Source: Athripsodes cinereus
Lineage: Eukaryota > Arthropoda > Insecta > Trichoptera > Leptoceridae
Direction: 5' to 3'
Length of the DNA: 64,000 nucleotides
Assembly (NCBI GenBank): GCA_947579605.1
Contig: OX388325.1
Span: 9,729,572 to 9,793,571 of the forward strand
Shown here in pieces: positions 21,195 through 31,760 of this stretch; position 1 is the first letter of the stretch, and each line of letters begins with the position of its first letter. The notes below the pieces were generated by a model that worked only from the letters and a program-made list of their open reading frames with translations, did not search any database and had not been told where the DNA came from. The translations under genes were made by a program, and so were the position numbers.

Positions 21195-21490
21195 ACTTTC
21201 TTACTTATGCAGCTATTCCTATCCACTGCTGAATAAAAGCCTCCCCCATATGTCTCCAGGCATCTTTGTTCTGAGATTTCTGCAACCAGTCACCAGCGAT
21301 TCTTCTAATCTCGTTAGATCATCGCGTGGGAGGTCTTCTTCTACTCGTTTTACCTTCACGAGGTCTCCATTCCTCTACCGTTTTTATCCACCTTTGATCT
21401 TTGAGTCTAGCAACATCCCCTGCCCATGACCACTTTAACCCTGCCATTCATTTGACAACAACCGCAACTCCCGATCTTCTACGTATCTCA
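21195..21490 (-). pseudogene. LINE-J RT C-terminus and 3' end
   Basis: The minus strand encodes 'KDQRWIKTVEEWRPREG', 'SRRRPPTR', 'IRRIAGDWLQKSQNKDAWRH' and 'GEAFIQQWIGIAA', with some stops. This is the typical end of a LINE common in moths (W-R-P-R ... D-x-I ... A-G-x-x-W ... EAFIQQW). The tail points left. Confidence 0.7.
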
Positions 21491-21509
21491 GTTTTTTCTT
21501 ATTTGAGAG

Positions 21510-21690
21510 TTCTATTTGTAGCATCGCTCCAAGGGATATTAAGGGTTTTAATTTAGGGGAGGATTTTGTCGGGGGGAGCCTTTAAGGCAAATCCTGAGTC
21601 TTCCTTTGTATTTTTATTTTTAGTTTCGTCGAGTCTGGGTGATATAGGAGCTCAGCTCTTTGAACATCCAGGAGAAAATGGTGGAAAACC
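21510..21690. repeat. Repeat D copy 1 (TTTTGTCGGGGGGAGCC type)
   Basis: Shares 'tttaggggaggattttgtcggggggagcc', 'ttcgtcgagtct', 'gatataggagctcagctct' and 'acatccaggagaa' (read in pieces) with 35380-35575. The family is unknown. No inverted ends or coding similarity were recognised. Confidence 0.65.
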
Positions 21691-22438
21691 CTTAATTATT
21701 ATTATTATTGGACAATATTAAAGTGTCGTTTACGTGCCGAAGCACCTCAAGGACACTGTACAATTCATAAATTCTAGGACATTACATCCACGTCATATTA
21801 TAAATATAGATAAATACATAGATAAATGAGAAATCTTGGATACATAAAGGTATCCACGTCAGAAGTTCCATACTAAATTGAGTTACAAATATTTTATAAA
21901 CAATATGTATATGTTTGTAGCAGCGCTGTTTCGTGCTCCCTTTGTGCTTCACGGAGTTTTTTAATGCTCGACTTGGTTAAAGTCAAAGTTTCTGCCCCAC
22001 AGGTTGAAATCAATCATATATTTAATAAAGTTACCCTTGATTAAATCATCACATATCATGAAACAACAGTTTTTTCTTGATCGTAAATATGGGTGAAAGT
22101 AAATGTATCCTTTTTTATCTAATTTATTTTATGTCCATTGATATAAGTACTCCACTATAATCTTTGTACTTTATACTGAAATTAGAATATTGACAAGTAC
22201 ACTAGTGTACATAATTTTTTTGATTGATTTTTTGTCAGTACAATAACACCTGTCATGGTTGACATGTACTAGACAACATGATAATTATTGTATTTAGAAT
22301 AATAATATAATATCAATACATACCTGCGTACTATTAATTTTACATATAGTAAAATATGTCTTTTATTATATTAATTTATGTCGATGGGAAAACACACTAT
22401 GTTATAAAATGTCATTTTTCATTTCGTATTTTTTTTAT
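21691..22438. other. AT-rich spacer
   Basis: Near 21700-21990 there is moderately GC-richer sequence ('gaagcacctcaaggacactgtac', 'ttgtgcttcacggagtttt') that may be an old LINE end; the rest is AT-rich. Nothing was identified. Confidence 0.4.
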
Positions 22439-22826
22439 CTATCTATCTATCTATTCCCTCACGCCGTATCCCAAGTGGGGTAGGCAGAGAGAACGGAACG
22501 CCAATTAGATCTGTCCTTACATACTTCTTTCGCTTCCTCTACAGTCATACAATTTCTCATGCACGCACGTCGGTTTCTCTTACTCAAAACACGGCCGTCC
22601 TTGAGAATTTGATCTACATGTTCAATCCATGTAGTTCTCGGACGCCCGCGCATCCTCACACCCCTCCTTTCAGCCAAGTACATCCTCTTTGTCATTCTTT
22701 CCTCCTCCATTCGTTCCACATGACCAAACCATCTCTATTTATTACACGCATTCTATCCAAAACACTCCTTTTGCATCCACTCATTCGAATTTTTTACAAC
22801 ATATTAACACTTTCTTCTTTTTTGTA
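22439..22826 (-). pseudogene. LINE-A RT C-terminal fragment, 3' end on the left
   Basis: The minus strand encodes 'MERMEEERMTKRMYLAERRG', 'RGRPRTTWIEHVDQILKDGR', 'VLSKRNRRACMRNCM' and 'EEAKEVCKDRSNW', then 'AYPTWDTA' and a tail of ATAG repeats (plus strand CTATCTATCTAT at 22439). It is the same family and region as 38694-39081 and 53949-54608. Confidence 0.85.
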
Positions 22827-22990
22827 AGTACCCTGTTAGATCCCTCCGACGTTGGCGATCACTGGCATAGGTTTCTCGGTCCTACGCTGCCTGGAAGAAC
22901 TCCTCCACAGCTATCATTCCAGTCCAATCTCGTATATTGCGCAGCCACGATGTCTGCCTTCTGCCAGCCCCCGGCGTCCCTCTATTTTAC
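22827..22990 (-). pseudogene. LINE-F 3' end fragment
   Basis: The plus strand reads 'gttagatccctccgacgttgg', 'cagccacgatgtctgccttct' and 'cggcgtccctctat' (pieces). On the minus strand this gives '...RRQTSWLRNI...EEFFQAA...', matching the C-terminal end of LINE-F at 47480-47950. It directly abuts the LINE-A fragment. Confidence 0.7.
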
Positions 22991-23164
22991 TATACTCTTA
23001 TTAGGTAAATTACAATCGAAAAAAAAATGGTAGTTCATTACTGCTATTGGCTGTAACCTTTTATTGAATGCAAATGGATATCATGTTGAGATGGTTTTTT
23101 TATTATACTTACTTACTGATAAAAAAAGTAATTACATTTTGTCTATTTATATCTGTCATTTCTT

Positions 23165-23250
23165 TGTCTATCTACCTATCTATACCATCACAACATTTCT
23201 CAAAAGTGGGGTAGCCAGCAGTCTAACTGCATGCGGCCAGCAGTCTAACT
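23165..23250 (-). repeat. SINE-1 3' fragment
   Basis: Minus orientation: ATAGATAGGTAGATAG tail, 'gtggggtagccagcagtct' at 23208-23226, with the 'ccagcagtctaactg' piece duplicated in tandem. Confidence 0.65.
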
Positions 23251-23397
23251 GAGGCAGTAATTTCCATTTTTACAATTATTTTGAGAATATGTGTATTTAG
23301 ATTTGAAATAAAGCGTTGTTTGGTACATAGACAATTTGTAGTAGTTCATTTTTGTATCTCTGAAGATGAAAAAAATTACGAGCCAATAAAAAGTTGA

Positions 23398-23530
23398 GTT
23401 ATTTGGAAGAAATCATACATTTGCGATAAACTCGCCCTCTGTATATTTGTTGTGTGATTGTATTTGTTTTAAATGTATTTTTGTGTTAATTTGCTTGTAA
23501 TCAATGAAATTGTAAAATATCTTGTAAGAC
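23398..23530 (+). repeat. LINE-B 3' tail, diverged
   Basis: Contains 'ttatttggaagaaatcatac', 'tgcgataaactcgccctctg' and a T/A-rich end. These words define the LINE-B tail family, best seen at 33388-33534 and 40817-40939. Confidence 0.6.
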
Positions 23531-23534
23531 TTAC

Positions 23535-23869
23535 AGAATGGATCATCAGAATACATTTATTTATATGTGAATATCATTTATAATATAATGTGGTCTTTAA
23601 CATAGATAAAATAATATATGTCATTAGAAAGGGTATAAGGAGGACAACATTATTTTGTTTATAAAATAAATAAAAATCGACATAGTGTTCCTTCTTTCTG
23701 ATAAAAAGTTGGATCGGAATAGATATAATTATGTATCAAAGTTTTTATAATATAATATTATTAAGTAGAAAAAAACGTCAATAATTTATTCTGTGTCATA
23801 TTTCCTGTACTTGAAACAATATTTTAATAGAGGAGGGATTATACCCGACGCCGCCGTCTTAATCTAGAA
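23535..23869. other. AT-rich spacer
   Basis: Nothing recognised. It ends with ATCTAGAA (23862-23869), the left target duplication of the following hAT element. Confidence 0.6.
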
Positions 23870-24224
23870 CAGTGGTTCTTAATTAACCTGGGTTCGATCG
23901 AACCCCAGGGGTTCGGTGAGTCAGTCTTGGGGGTTCGGTGAAAATCATTTTAAAAGCAATATAGTTTTGCGAGTTAGAAAAAGAAAAAAATACTCCGATA
24001 ATTCATTAATTAATATGTTTCATGTTTTGATTGAACCATTAAAATTTAATGTATTGATCTTTGTTTTTTTATTTTTTTTTCATTTTGTACACTTTTATAT
24101 AAATATATACCATGTTTGGAATTTGTAAAAATCTAATTTCATTTTTCAAATTAGGAGGGGTTCGGTGAATGCATATGCTATAGCTGGTGGGGTTCGGTAC
24201 CCCTAAAAAGGTTAAGAACCACTG
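23870..24224. mobile_element. hAT-type MITE (CAGTGGTTCTTAA ends)
   Basis: 355 bp. Its perfect 13-bp terminal inverted repeats are CAGTGGTTCTTAA (23870-23882) and TTAAGAACCACTG (24212-24224), flanked by the perfect 8-bp duplication ATCTAGAA (23862-23869 and 24225-24232). The subterminal sequence is 'GGGTTCGGTG', repeated on both sides. An 8-bp duplication and CA..TG ends are hAT hallmarks. There is no transposase; the internal ORF of about 70 codons is not similar to anything I recognise. Confidence 0.9.
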
Positions 24225-24232
24225 ATCTAGAA

Positions 24233-24961
24233 TTTCGGAACGAAGGATAGGTACGTATGGGAGAACATTTTAAAGCGAAGTCCTTATACATAGATATTTA
24301 TTTTTTCTCTCAATCGACGAACTCTATTTTCAATTGGACAAATTTATATTTTGTTAGATTGATAGAGTTATTGTAGTGGGTCATTAAAAGTCTTCAAACA
24401 TCGCAATCTTTACATATGTAGTTGTTCCAAATGTTTTTTCTGAGCTACCGACATCCTATAAAGTCTTGTATGTTTAACCAAAAGTCACTCATTAACGTTG
24501 TTTTTTTTATATTCTACTCTAGAGCATTAGAACTTGGAACATTAAGAGTTTGTTTTCAATTAATGTTTCATAGGCAGTATCTAAATTAATTCTAAGTTGA
24601 TTAAGTCGTTTTTTTCCACCCATTATGAACGTCTTTTTTCTGGTACTTATTGGACAATTCAATATGTTTGATTACGATATCTTACAAGTGGATCTATTTG
24701 TAATAAGTGGACTCACTACATGTTAAATATGTGAAGTCCCTGCGTATCTACTTTAAAACTAAGTCATTCAGGATGGAAAGCAGTTTAATTCTTCACTGTA
24801 CATATAAATGTTTCCTCTTGTTTGTTATAAGGTTATGCGGATTATTATGATTGTGAATGAATTGCAGTATAATGCTAATGTCTTAATGTTTTTATAATGA
24901 AATTTGTTTTATCTTTTGTAGTCTATATGTACCTTGAGTGTATGTAATATGTTCAAGTATA
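24233..24961. other. AT-rich spacer
   Basis: Nothing recognised with confidence. A weak SINE-1-like piece ('aagtcattcaggatgg') lies near 24762-24778. CTTTGTAA at 24962-24969 is the left target duplication of the next element. Confidence 0.45.
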
Positions 24962-24969
24962 CTTTGTAA

Positions 24970-25461
24970 CAGGGATGTTGCGAATATTCGCATCCGCATC
25001 CGCAAATGCAGGGCTTCCGCATGTATTTGGACATCCGCATCCGCAATAATCGATGCGGATGTTCACGCGGATGCGGATGTATGATAATTTGCGACAAGAA
25101 AGAAATGGGGCGGGGCCGGCGAATGGCGCGTGCCGTTCGCACTCGACATTAACCAATGGGAATGAAAAAATTGGTGACAAGATCCGAAGCGTTTTTATTT
25201 TTGCCGGTTTTATTTTATTTTTTTTATTTTTTTTTGCCGGTTTTTGCAAATAACAAAAAAAAATATTTTGCCAAAAAACCATAATATTATTGTAGCAACA
25301 ATTTCGTCACATATTTGACAGTGGGGCCTATCAACTAAGATAGTTCCTACTTTTTTTCTATAACATCTTAAACATCCGCATCCGCGGATGTGAGCCTTCA
25401 AAAATCCGCATCCGCATTCACATCCGCGGATGTGTAAAAATCGACATCCGCAACATCCCTG
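24970..25461. mobile_element. hAT-type MITE with ATCCGC/GCGGAT hexamer clusters
   Basis: 492 bp, with perfect 13-bp terminal inverted repeats CAGGGATGTTGCG (24970-24982) and CGCAACATCCCTG (25449-25461) and a perfect 8-bp target duplication CTTTGTAA (24962-24969, 25462-25469). Subterminal regions on both sides carry runs of ATCCGC and its complement GCGGAT (about 24986-25078 and 25373-25448), giving several internal hairpins. The centre is AT-rich with a T-rich run at 25206-25232. It has no transposase, so it must be mobilised in trans. Confidence 0.92.
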
Positions 25462-25489
25462 CTTTGTAATATAGTGTAAAAAGGCTTGA

Positions 25490-25690
25490 ACGCCGTTTAA
25501 TGTATTAAATAAATAAATAAATAATGTCCCGAGGAGTCCTTGGCAAAGAATGTGAGATTTATTCTTTACAGAGGACTTCACTCAAGTTTTTGAGTGCACT
25601 GTAAAAGTCAGGTGTTTGTAAGATCTCGCGTATAAGACAATTAACATCTAAAAATCAGCGATGAGGCAGCCCACACATTATTGATATCTT
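25490..25690 (+). repeat. LINE tail (AAATA)n followed by SINE-1 fragment
   Basis: AAATAAATAAATAAAT at 25506-25523 closes a LINE tail. From about 25562, SINE-1 words follow: 'tttttgagtgcactgtaaaagtcaggtgttt' (pieces), 'catctaaaaatcagcgatgagg'. The SINE 3' part is missing. Confidence 0.6.
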
Positions 25691-25754
25691 TTTGTAATTG
25701 AATAATTTTAATTATATATGTATTCATATTGATTTATTCAATTCAGTTATAAAA

Positions 25755-25915
25755 CATAACACCTATCTTAAATGAAACTTATTGTTGGCACAAAGAGGAC
25801 AACCAACTTGCACGTTTATTACATGCAGCAGCTAGTATGCTGGCTACCCCGCTTGCGAGAGATGTCATGACGGTATACATAGAGAGAGAGAGAGAGAGGG
25901 GGAGAGAGAGAGAGA
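25755..25915 (+). repeat. SINE-1 3' part with long GA microsatellite
   Basis: 'ttggcacaaagaggac', 'catgcagcagctagtatgct', 'ggctaccccgcttgcgaga' and 'catgacggtata' match SINE-1. The tail at 25880-25915 has become (AG)n instead of TAGTAG. Confidence 0.75.
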
Positions 25916-26516
25916 TACCTGCCATTAATTAAATAGTAACACCAAATAACTTTTGAAAATGGGGAAACCTATTTTTTTCGGAAACTGCATAGTAAATTCT
26001 TTGCATCGAGTGATGTTTTAAAATACTATATATATATACCTATTTATAAAAAACTTTTAAATTTATTTTATTCATAAGGCTGTTTTAATATGACGCTTAA
26101 AGCTCTAATTATTGAGGTAGGTATTTTATACTAATTAAGCTCTTTACAAGTGTTCTCTTATGTTCACATGAGCATCTGTGCATGTACAATCAGGGAAAAA
26201 AGACTGAAACAGTTTGAATTGAAAATATCATACACCAAAATAATACATAATATGTAAGAGAAGCGTAGGTACGTTTGTTAACAATAAAATAACCTAAAAT
26301 ATCTGTTTATTTATTGTTTATGGTGGTGAAAAATAAACAAATAATTGTTGACTCTTTATAAACATAGCTTCGCGTGGTGCCTTTCGCGGTTAATCGAAAA
26401 AGCTTTCAAATTTAAATTTTGCCTATATTTGCGCTGGAAGAAATATCACAGGTATATAAACAAATTATTTTTAATATATTTCTTATTCATAAATATAACA
26501 TACATGATTCAAAAAC
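25916..26516. other. AT-rich spacer
   Basis: No gene or repeat family recognised. Confidence 0.6.
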
Positions 26517-26773
26517 ATCCAGCTAGTCCCATACTACAAGCCTACCCATAATACAAGATTCACTGCATAATACAAGATATGAATCTTGTACATATTATGG
26601 GTACTAACGCATCGATACACATAATATACCTATACAACGCACTAAACACATATGTATACACGTAACACCCAGACCCAGGACGATTTGAAAAAGGTCATTC
26701 TTCATTTTGCCCTGACCGGGAATCGTGACTCAAAGACAAGAGTGTTAACTTTGCGCCACACCAGTCGCCACAT
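26517..26773 (-). repeat. SINE-2 copy (tRNA-derived), B box damaged
   Basis: Minus-strand head 'ctggtgtggcgcaaagttaac' (A-box region) is followed by a T-arm region with a deletion, 'attcccggtcagggc', then 'aatgaagaatgac', 'cctgggtctgggtgtta' and the end 'gtatgggactagctgg'. An extra 'gaatcttgtattat' duplication lies near 26520-26590. The same family is at 33094, 37425, 59513 and 62130. Confidence 0.8.
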
Positions 26774-26774
26774 A

Positions 26775-27045
26775 TACTCAAGGAATGTAATTTTTTCAAA
26801 GACATACATTTGAACCTAAGCCTGTAACACTCTTAAGTTCTCTCACTTTATTTCTTTCATTATGTTGAAAATTATGTCGTTTGCAGAAATTTCCAGCTGT
26901 AATGAGCGTTATGTAGATATTTTGTTCAGTAAATCTCCCTATGTAAAGAAACTAACATGAAAAACACACATGTCATTCAACCTGCTGAATGAATTATTTA
27001 TGTATATTTTAATGCTTGAATTTCAACTCAAAACGATAAAAAAAA
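26775..27045. other. AT-rich spacer
   Basis: Nothing recognised. Confidence 0.5.
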
Positions 27046-27046
27046 T

Positions 27047-27430
27047 GTATCTACTATCCAAGTTTAGTACTAATTTGTACCTGTAATAAATTTGTATCAA
27101 CTGTCCAAGTTCAGTACAATTTTGTATCTTTTATCCAAGTTTAGTACGAATTTGTATATACTATCTAAGTTAAGTATAAACTTTGTATCAACTATCCAAG
27201 TTTACTACAAATTTTTATATACAATCCAAGTTTAATATAAAGTTGTAGGTACCTACTATTCATGTTTGTTAAAAGTTTGTTAATACTACCAAGTTTAGTA
27301 CAAATTTGTATTTACTATCCAAGTTTATTATAATTTTTTATCTATTTTCCAAGTTAATTTCAAATGTGTGTCTACTATCCAAGTTTTGTGCAAATTTGTG
27401 TCTGCTATCCAAGTGAAGTACAAATTTGAC
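27047..27430. repeat. Degenerate minisatellite, unit about 32 bp
   Basis: About a dozen tandem copies of a unit close to CTATCCAAGTTTAGTACAAA followed by TTTGTATCTA. 'CCAAGTT' recurs at roughly 30-33 bp spacing through the array. Copies differ by substitutions and small indels, so the array is old. Unit orientation is constant. It has no coding potential. Confidence 0.85.
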
Positions 27431-27596
27431 GTTTTACTTTACGAAAAAGTTCAAGAGAAATTTCATGGGCCTTTCGAATGAATCAAGATGCTTACAAGTT
27501 ATTTCTCTAGAGGCACTTATTTAATCTCTTACACCCTTGTTCATTAAATTTTATCAGTTATTTTAGAAGGATTAACTAAGTAACACTTACGAGACA

Positions 27597-28243
27597 TTTT
27601 GAATGTTTTTTAAGTATTCTACAATGCACATCCGTTACTTGATTATTAAAATCACGATCGATTTCGGTAAACCTATACCATTGACGAGCGATATAATACT
27701 GACTAATATTTTTGTTAAAACATCTACAAAAACAAAATAATTGAAAACAATAGCTGCACCTGTTAAGGATTAGGCATTGTAAACATTGTGAGAAGAGGTG
27801 ATTTATAATGATTTATTTCTTTATTTACAATAATTTACTTTTGAATTCAAAGCTTTATTAATTTCTAATGTTTCCAAAGAACATAGTTTAAAATAATTAT
27901 TATTATTTGTATATTTGAAAGAACTATTTGTTTTTACGAAATTGTGATCAAATTCAATAATATGATTCGCGAACTCAGAATAATTACTATTTTTAAGGCA
28001 AAGTTCGTGCTCTCTAAGTCTAGTTTTAAAATTTCTTTTGGGCATACCTATATATTATGTAGCATCGCAGTCATCACACTTAAGTGTGTACACTCCACAT
28101 CACACTTAAGTGTGTGTGTTTTAACAAAAATATTAGTCAGTATTATATCGCTCGTCAATGGTATAGGTTTACCGAAATCGATCGCTATTTTAATAATCAA
28201 GTAACGGATGTGCATTGTAGAGTACTTAAAAAACATTCAAAAC
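27597..28243 (-). mobile_element. Penelope-like element fragment with GIY-YIG end and inverted arm
   Basis: The minus strand encodes 'LKCDDCDAT', a stop, 'YIGMPKRNFKTRLREHE' (28087-27995), 'NYSEFANHIIEFDHNF' and 'LETLEINKALN'. This is the GIY-YIG endonuclease typical of Penelope-like retroelements (C-x-x-C ... Y-I-G ... R-x-x-E-H ... A-x-H ... E-x-x-E-I). The in-frame stop just before YIG marks it as dead. The region before it (28117-28243, encoding 'KIAIDFGKPIPLTSDIILT') is repeated as an inverted copy at 27597-27722 on the other side, a rearrangement known for these elements. A small tandem repeat of CACTTAAGTGTG lies at 28077-28118. The RT domain is absent. Confidence 0.8.
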
Positions 28244-28394
28244 ATTAAATTTTATGTTACGCGAAATTCCTAGGGTTTGGAGTATTAACAGCATTTTTTT
28301 GTTGTGCAAATAAACTGTTTATTTTTACAACAAATTTATTAAAATCAGGCGCATTCGTCAAGATAGCTTAAATTATTAGTAGAGGTATTTTTTG

Positions 28395-28555
28395 AAATTA
28401 ATAGTTTTATTTACTTATTTATTTATTTATTTTGTTCTTCACTGTTACAATATTACAAAATAAAACAGTATCATAAAAATATCAGTTATACAAGTCAATC
28501 TACGGAGCGCGAGTTTATCGCTAAAACGCGATGTCTTCCAACTAATCCGCAGTTA
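28395..28555 (-). repeat. LINE-B 3' tail
   Basis: Left end is the (TTTA)n tail at 28410-28430, then 'gttcttcactgttacaatat', 'tcataaaaatatcagttata', 'gcgagtttatcgctaaaa' and 'gcgatgtcttccaactaatc'. It is the reverse of the plus copies at 33388 and 40817. Confidence 0.75.
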
Positions 28556-28639
28556 ATAATTGAGGTAATAAGTTTGAGTTTGCGACCCAAATATACCTTT
28601 AACATCTTCACAGCAAGCATATTGCTTTTATAGTGAAGA

Positions 28640-28750
28640 TAAAAGTTAAGATATTCCGGATGGGTGCCAAGTGTCAATAGAAGTTAAGAAATTTAGGATG
28701 GGTGGCCTTTTGTATCACCGAGTTAAAGATGTTAAATGTCTTGTAAGTGA
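28640..28750 (-). repeat. SINE-1 middle fragment, partly duplicated
   Basis: Two adjacent pieces of the SINE-1 block 'aagatattccggatgggtg' and 'aagaaatttaggatgggtgg', then 'aaagatgttaaatgtctt'. Confidence 0.55.
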
Positions 28751-29437
28751 TATTATATGAAAATCTATTTTTTCAGGACATATATAACTTACAAAAAAGA
28801 GCGAGAGACCTCTTTTTCGATGAGCAATCAACAGGAACTTGCAATGCTCGACATTTGGCAATTAGACAAAATACATTTTATTTAAAATTATCTTTGATTT
28901 GTAAACTAGACAATTAACATACACAATACAAGTATAGAGCTTAACGATGATAATAAATAATGTTTGGAAAGTAACTAAATAGAACAAAATCATTAGCATG
29001 TTTTTTTATGTTATGCTAAAAGGGGTTCACATTATTTCACTTTCGATGATCATCCAAAGTGAAATAATGTGAAAAATAATGTTCAAAGAAAGTGAGAACA
29101 TCTGTTCACACTTTTCATTCTGTGTCTTCACTGCCATGTCTGTACTCACGGACATAGTTATGTATTATTTTTATGTATTTATTTAATCATATATAAGGCT
29201 AATCCCTTTTACATAAAATCATACATTACATAATAAAAAAAAACACAAATTTCTCTTTCAAAGTATTAACAAACTGTAAAAGAAAACAAAATTACAATAA
29301 TTGATCCACTTATCCATCTCATATCTCTTGTATGTACATCATCAGTCACAATTATCCATACTGCTCACACAATCCACAGTATGCGAAAATGTGTGAAGTT
29401 TGACATATTTTAGTAAAAAAACGATAGTGGTTATTAA
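28751..29437. other. Spacer with one perfect hairpin
   Basis: TCACATTATTTCACTTT (29027-29043) and its exact complement ending at 29072 form a 17-bp stem around 'cgatgatcatcc'. A looser version lies near 31480-31530. The rest is AT-rich and unrecognised. Confidence 0.5.
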
Positions 29438-30172
29438 GGGCCCCGTTTAGCAAAAACGGTAAAATATTCTATTTTCAACAAATTTGATAGAAAAACTGCC
29501 AAAACTTGTTGACCCTTGCGAACATATTGATTTGATAAAATAAAAATCAAATATTTATTACCAATATTAGTTTTTTACTAAAAAATAAATTAATCGAAGA
29601 CTGACGAGATTTATTTAGGTACTCTTTGTAATATCAAAATACAAATTATTTGTAAAATAGGTATGGTATATATTTTTTTATTATTCCTATCAAGCAAATA
29701 AATACTATAGATTTTAGCAAACTTTTTTTAGTATACAAAAAATTGAGTTCATGTGGTAATTTTTGGTATCAAAATATGAGAAATTTTATCAAAAAAAAAA
29801 AATCATTTTTTAAGTCGGTCAATATCCATGAAAAAAACAAAAAAAAAAATGAATTTTTTTGTTCTATAATTTGTAATAACTATCTAAATATTCTCAATAT
29901 TAAAATAAATATATGAAAATTTGTAGGATTCTCGTGCATTTATGTACCAAACACACCCCCAAATTCGATTTTTAGAAATATGCTTTTTTATAATCGAATA
30001 CTATGAAGCTTAAATCGAGTTTATTTTTAAAGTTAAAATTTGATATTGGTAATTAATATTTGTTTTCATATTTTATCAAATCAAAATGTTCGTAGGGTCA
30101 ACAAGTTTTGAGAGTTTGTGTACCAAACTTGTTGAAAATTGAATGTTTTATCGTTTTTGCTAAAGGGGCCCC
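29438..30172. mobile_element. Palindromic TTAA-flanked MITE, copy 1
   Basis: 735 bp between TTAA at 29434-29437 and 30173-30176. The ends are GGGCCCCGTTTAGCAAAAAC and, on the other side in complement, GGGGCCCCTTTAGCAAAAAC. The two halves are complementary over most of their length (caaca-rich blocks such as 'ACTTGTTGACCC' with 'GGGTCAACAAGT', and 'TTTGATTTGATAAAAT'). A TTAA target and ends starting GGG suggest piggyBac-type mobilisation. There is no transposase. The second copy at 35731-36745 is inserted in the opposite orientation. Confidence 0.85.
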
Positions 30173-30361
30173 TTAAATTATAATAAAAATAAAATTCTCG
30201 TGAGCACACTACATCACATATGTTTTGTTTATGGTTCTGACATTTGATGCTAATTCATAGAGAATAAGGACAAATAATATAAAAAAAACTTATTCATTGA
30301 ATTGAGGGTTATTTTGTAAAACTCCGCGTTGACAATGATTTTGAAAGTCGAAATCAGGTCA

Positions 30362-31224
30362 TCATCATCATCATCATCATCGCCCTCAACGCTCCTCTCG
30401 GGAGCACAGGGCAGAAACCAGCCTCCTCCATTCAGAGCGTCTCTGTGCCAATTGCGTCACCTCTTTCCACGACATTCCTTGCGCTCTGATATCGTTGTCA
30501 TAGGAACGGTGTATTGTGAAAGAGGGACGCCCGGGCCGACGGAACCCCTGCGGACGGAAAAACAGTGCTCTTTTTGGCCAACTATCATTAGGCATTCTCA
30601 AAACATGTCCCAGCCAGGACCATCGTCTCTCCTGTATTACGGAGATTACATGTCTCTGCTGGGTGCGCCGGCGCACAGCATCATTTGTAACATGTTCATA
30701 CCATTTGACATCCAAAATCCTTCTAAGACACCTATTTTCAAAGCTTAGTATCTTCCGCTCCTGAGCCTTGGTTAAGTGCCAAGACTCACAGCCATATAGA
30801 AGGATTGGGATGATGCACGCATTGAGCAAGCGACATTTTGTCCTGATGCTGAGTCCAGACGCCTTCCAAACTTTGTTCATGTTATTGAAAGCCCCACTAG
30901 CTGCCCCTATGCGGATTGGTAATTCCGACCGGAGATCACCCTCTGGCGTTATGGTTGCTCCCAGGTACCTGAATTTGCTAACCTGAGATATTTGGGAATT
31001 ACCAACCATTAGTGGGGTGTGAGTACTCGTGCATGTACTATTGCATATGTACTCCGTTTTACCAGCGTTGATACGAAGGCCAAGGCGCAAGGAATTTTCA
31101 TAAAGAGCATTAGCGTTGCACTGTAATCCGTCCACAGATGTATCAAAAAGGGCTAGATCATCCGCATATTCAAGATCGTGCAGCACTCCCACAGACGTCT
31201 CACTGTTTTCACGCTGGTCACACA
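30362..31224 (-). pseudogene. LINE-C RT C-terminal half, 5'-truncated insertion
   Basis: The minus strand from 31224 encodes 'VGVLHDLEYADDLALFDTS' (Y-A-D-D catalytic box), 'RINAGKTEY', 'VSKFRYLGATITPEG', 'IPILLYGCESWHLTKAQERK', 'RRWSWLGHVLRMPND' and 'WRRLVSALCSREER', ending near 30386. A (GAT)n tail follows (ATC repeats on the plus strand at 30362-30380). It is uninterrupted for about 279 codons but lacks the N-terminal RT and endonuclease. Flanking 13-bp target duplications CGAAATCAGGTCA (30349-30361, 31225-31237) define the insertion exactly. The ending style is RTE-like; clade not certain. Confidence 0.9.
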
Positions 31225-31237
31225 CGAAATCAGGTCA

Positions 31238-31760
31238 CACAGTTAGTAAAAAGTAAATTACTTTTATTTAAAAATAAATAAATTAACATGAGCTTTCACC
31301 AAGACCCGTCGGACGAAAATATCAACTATATTAAAAAGTAGTGAAATTTAAATATTTATCTTAGATAAATTAAAGGAAAAAACTTGTTTATGGTCGTTTC
31401 AGCGAAAGGAGCTTTCGTCAAAATTATATCGAATGGTAAAAGTTTCATCCGTCATCCTGATTGAATGTGAAACGTCCATCCAAACTTTTCACTTTCAATA
31501 ATAATTCATCCTCGAAGATCATTCAAAGTGATTAAATATGTGAAAGCCGCTTTATATCAGCAACGACCATGCGGTCAAAGTCTTTCCAGGAAATTGAAAG
31601 ATGTAATCACTAAGAATAATATTATCATCATGAAAAGAAAAAGAATAATACTTAATAGTTAGTGCCCCTACCATGATATTAATATAAATAAGTTAAGAAT
31701 CTACCACTATTATTCTTAATCAAGAAAAAGAAATATATTAGGGTGTACTGATTTCTTATA
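31238..31760. other. AT-rich spacer
   Basis: No gene. A loosely palindromic 'cactttcaataataattc...gatcattcaaagtg' lies near 31489-31530, similar to the hairpin at 29027. Confidence 0.5.

Noticed and set aside
24953..25581. ORFs rich in Arg, Cys and Gly across the hAT MITE
   Set aside because: They arise from the ATCCGC/GCGGAT hexamers read in different frames.
27047..27430. CRISPR-like array of spaced repeats
   Set aside because: Units are contiguous, degenerate and without unique spacers, in a eukaryotic setting; it is a minisatellite.
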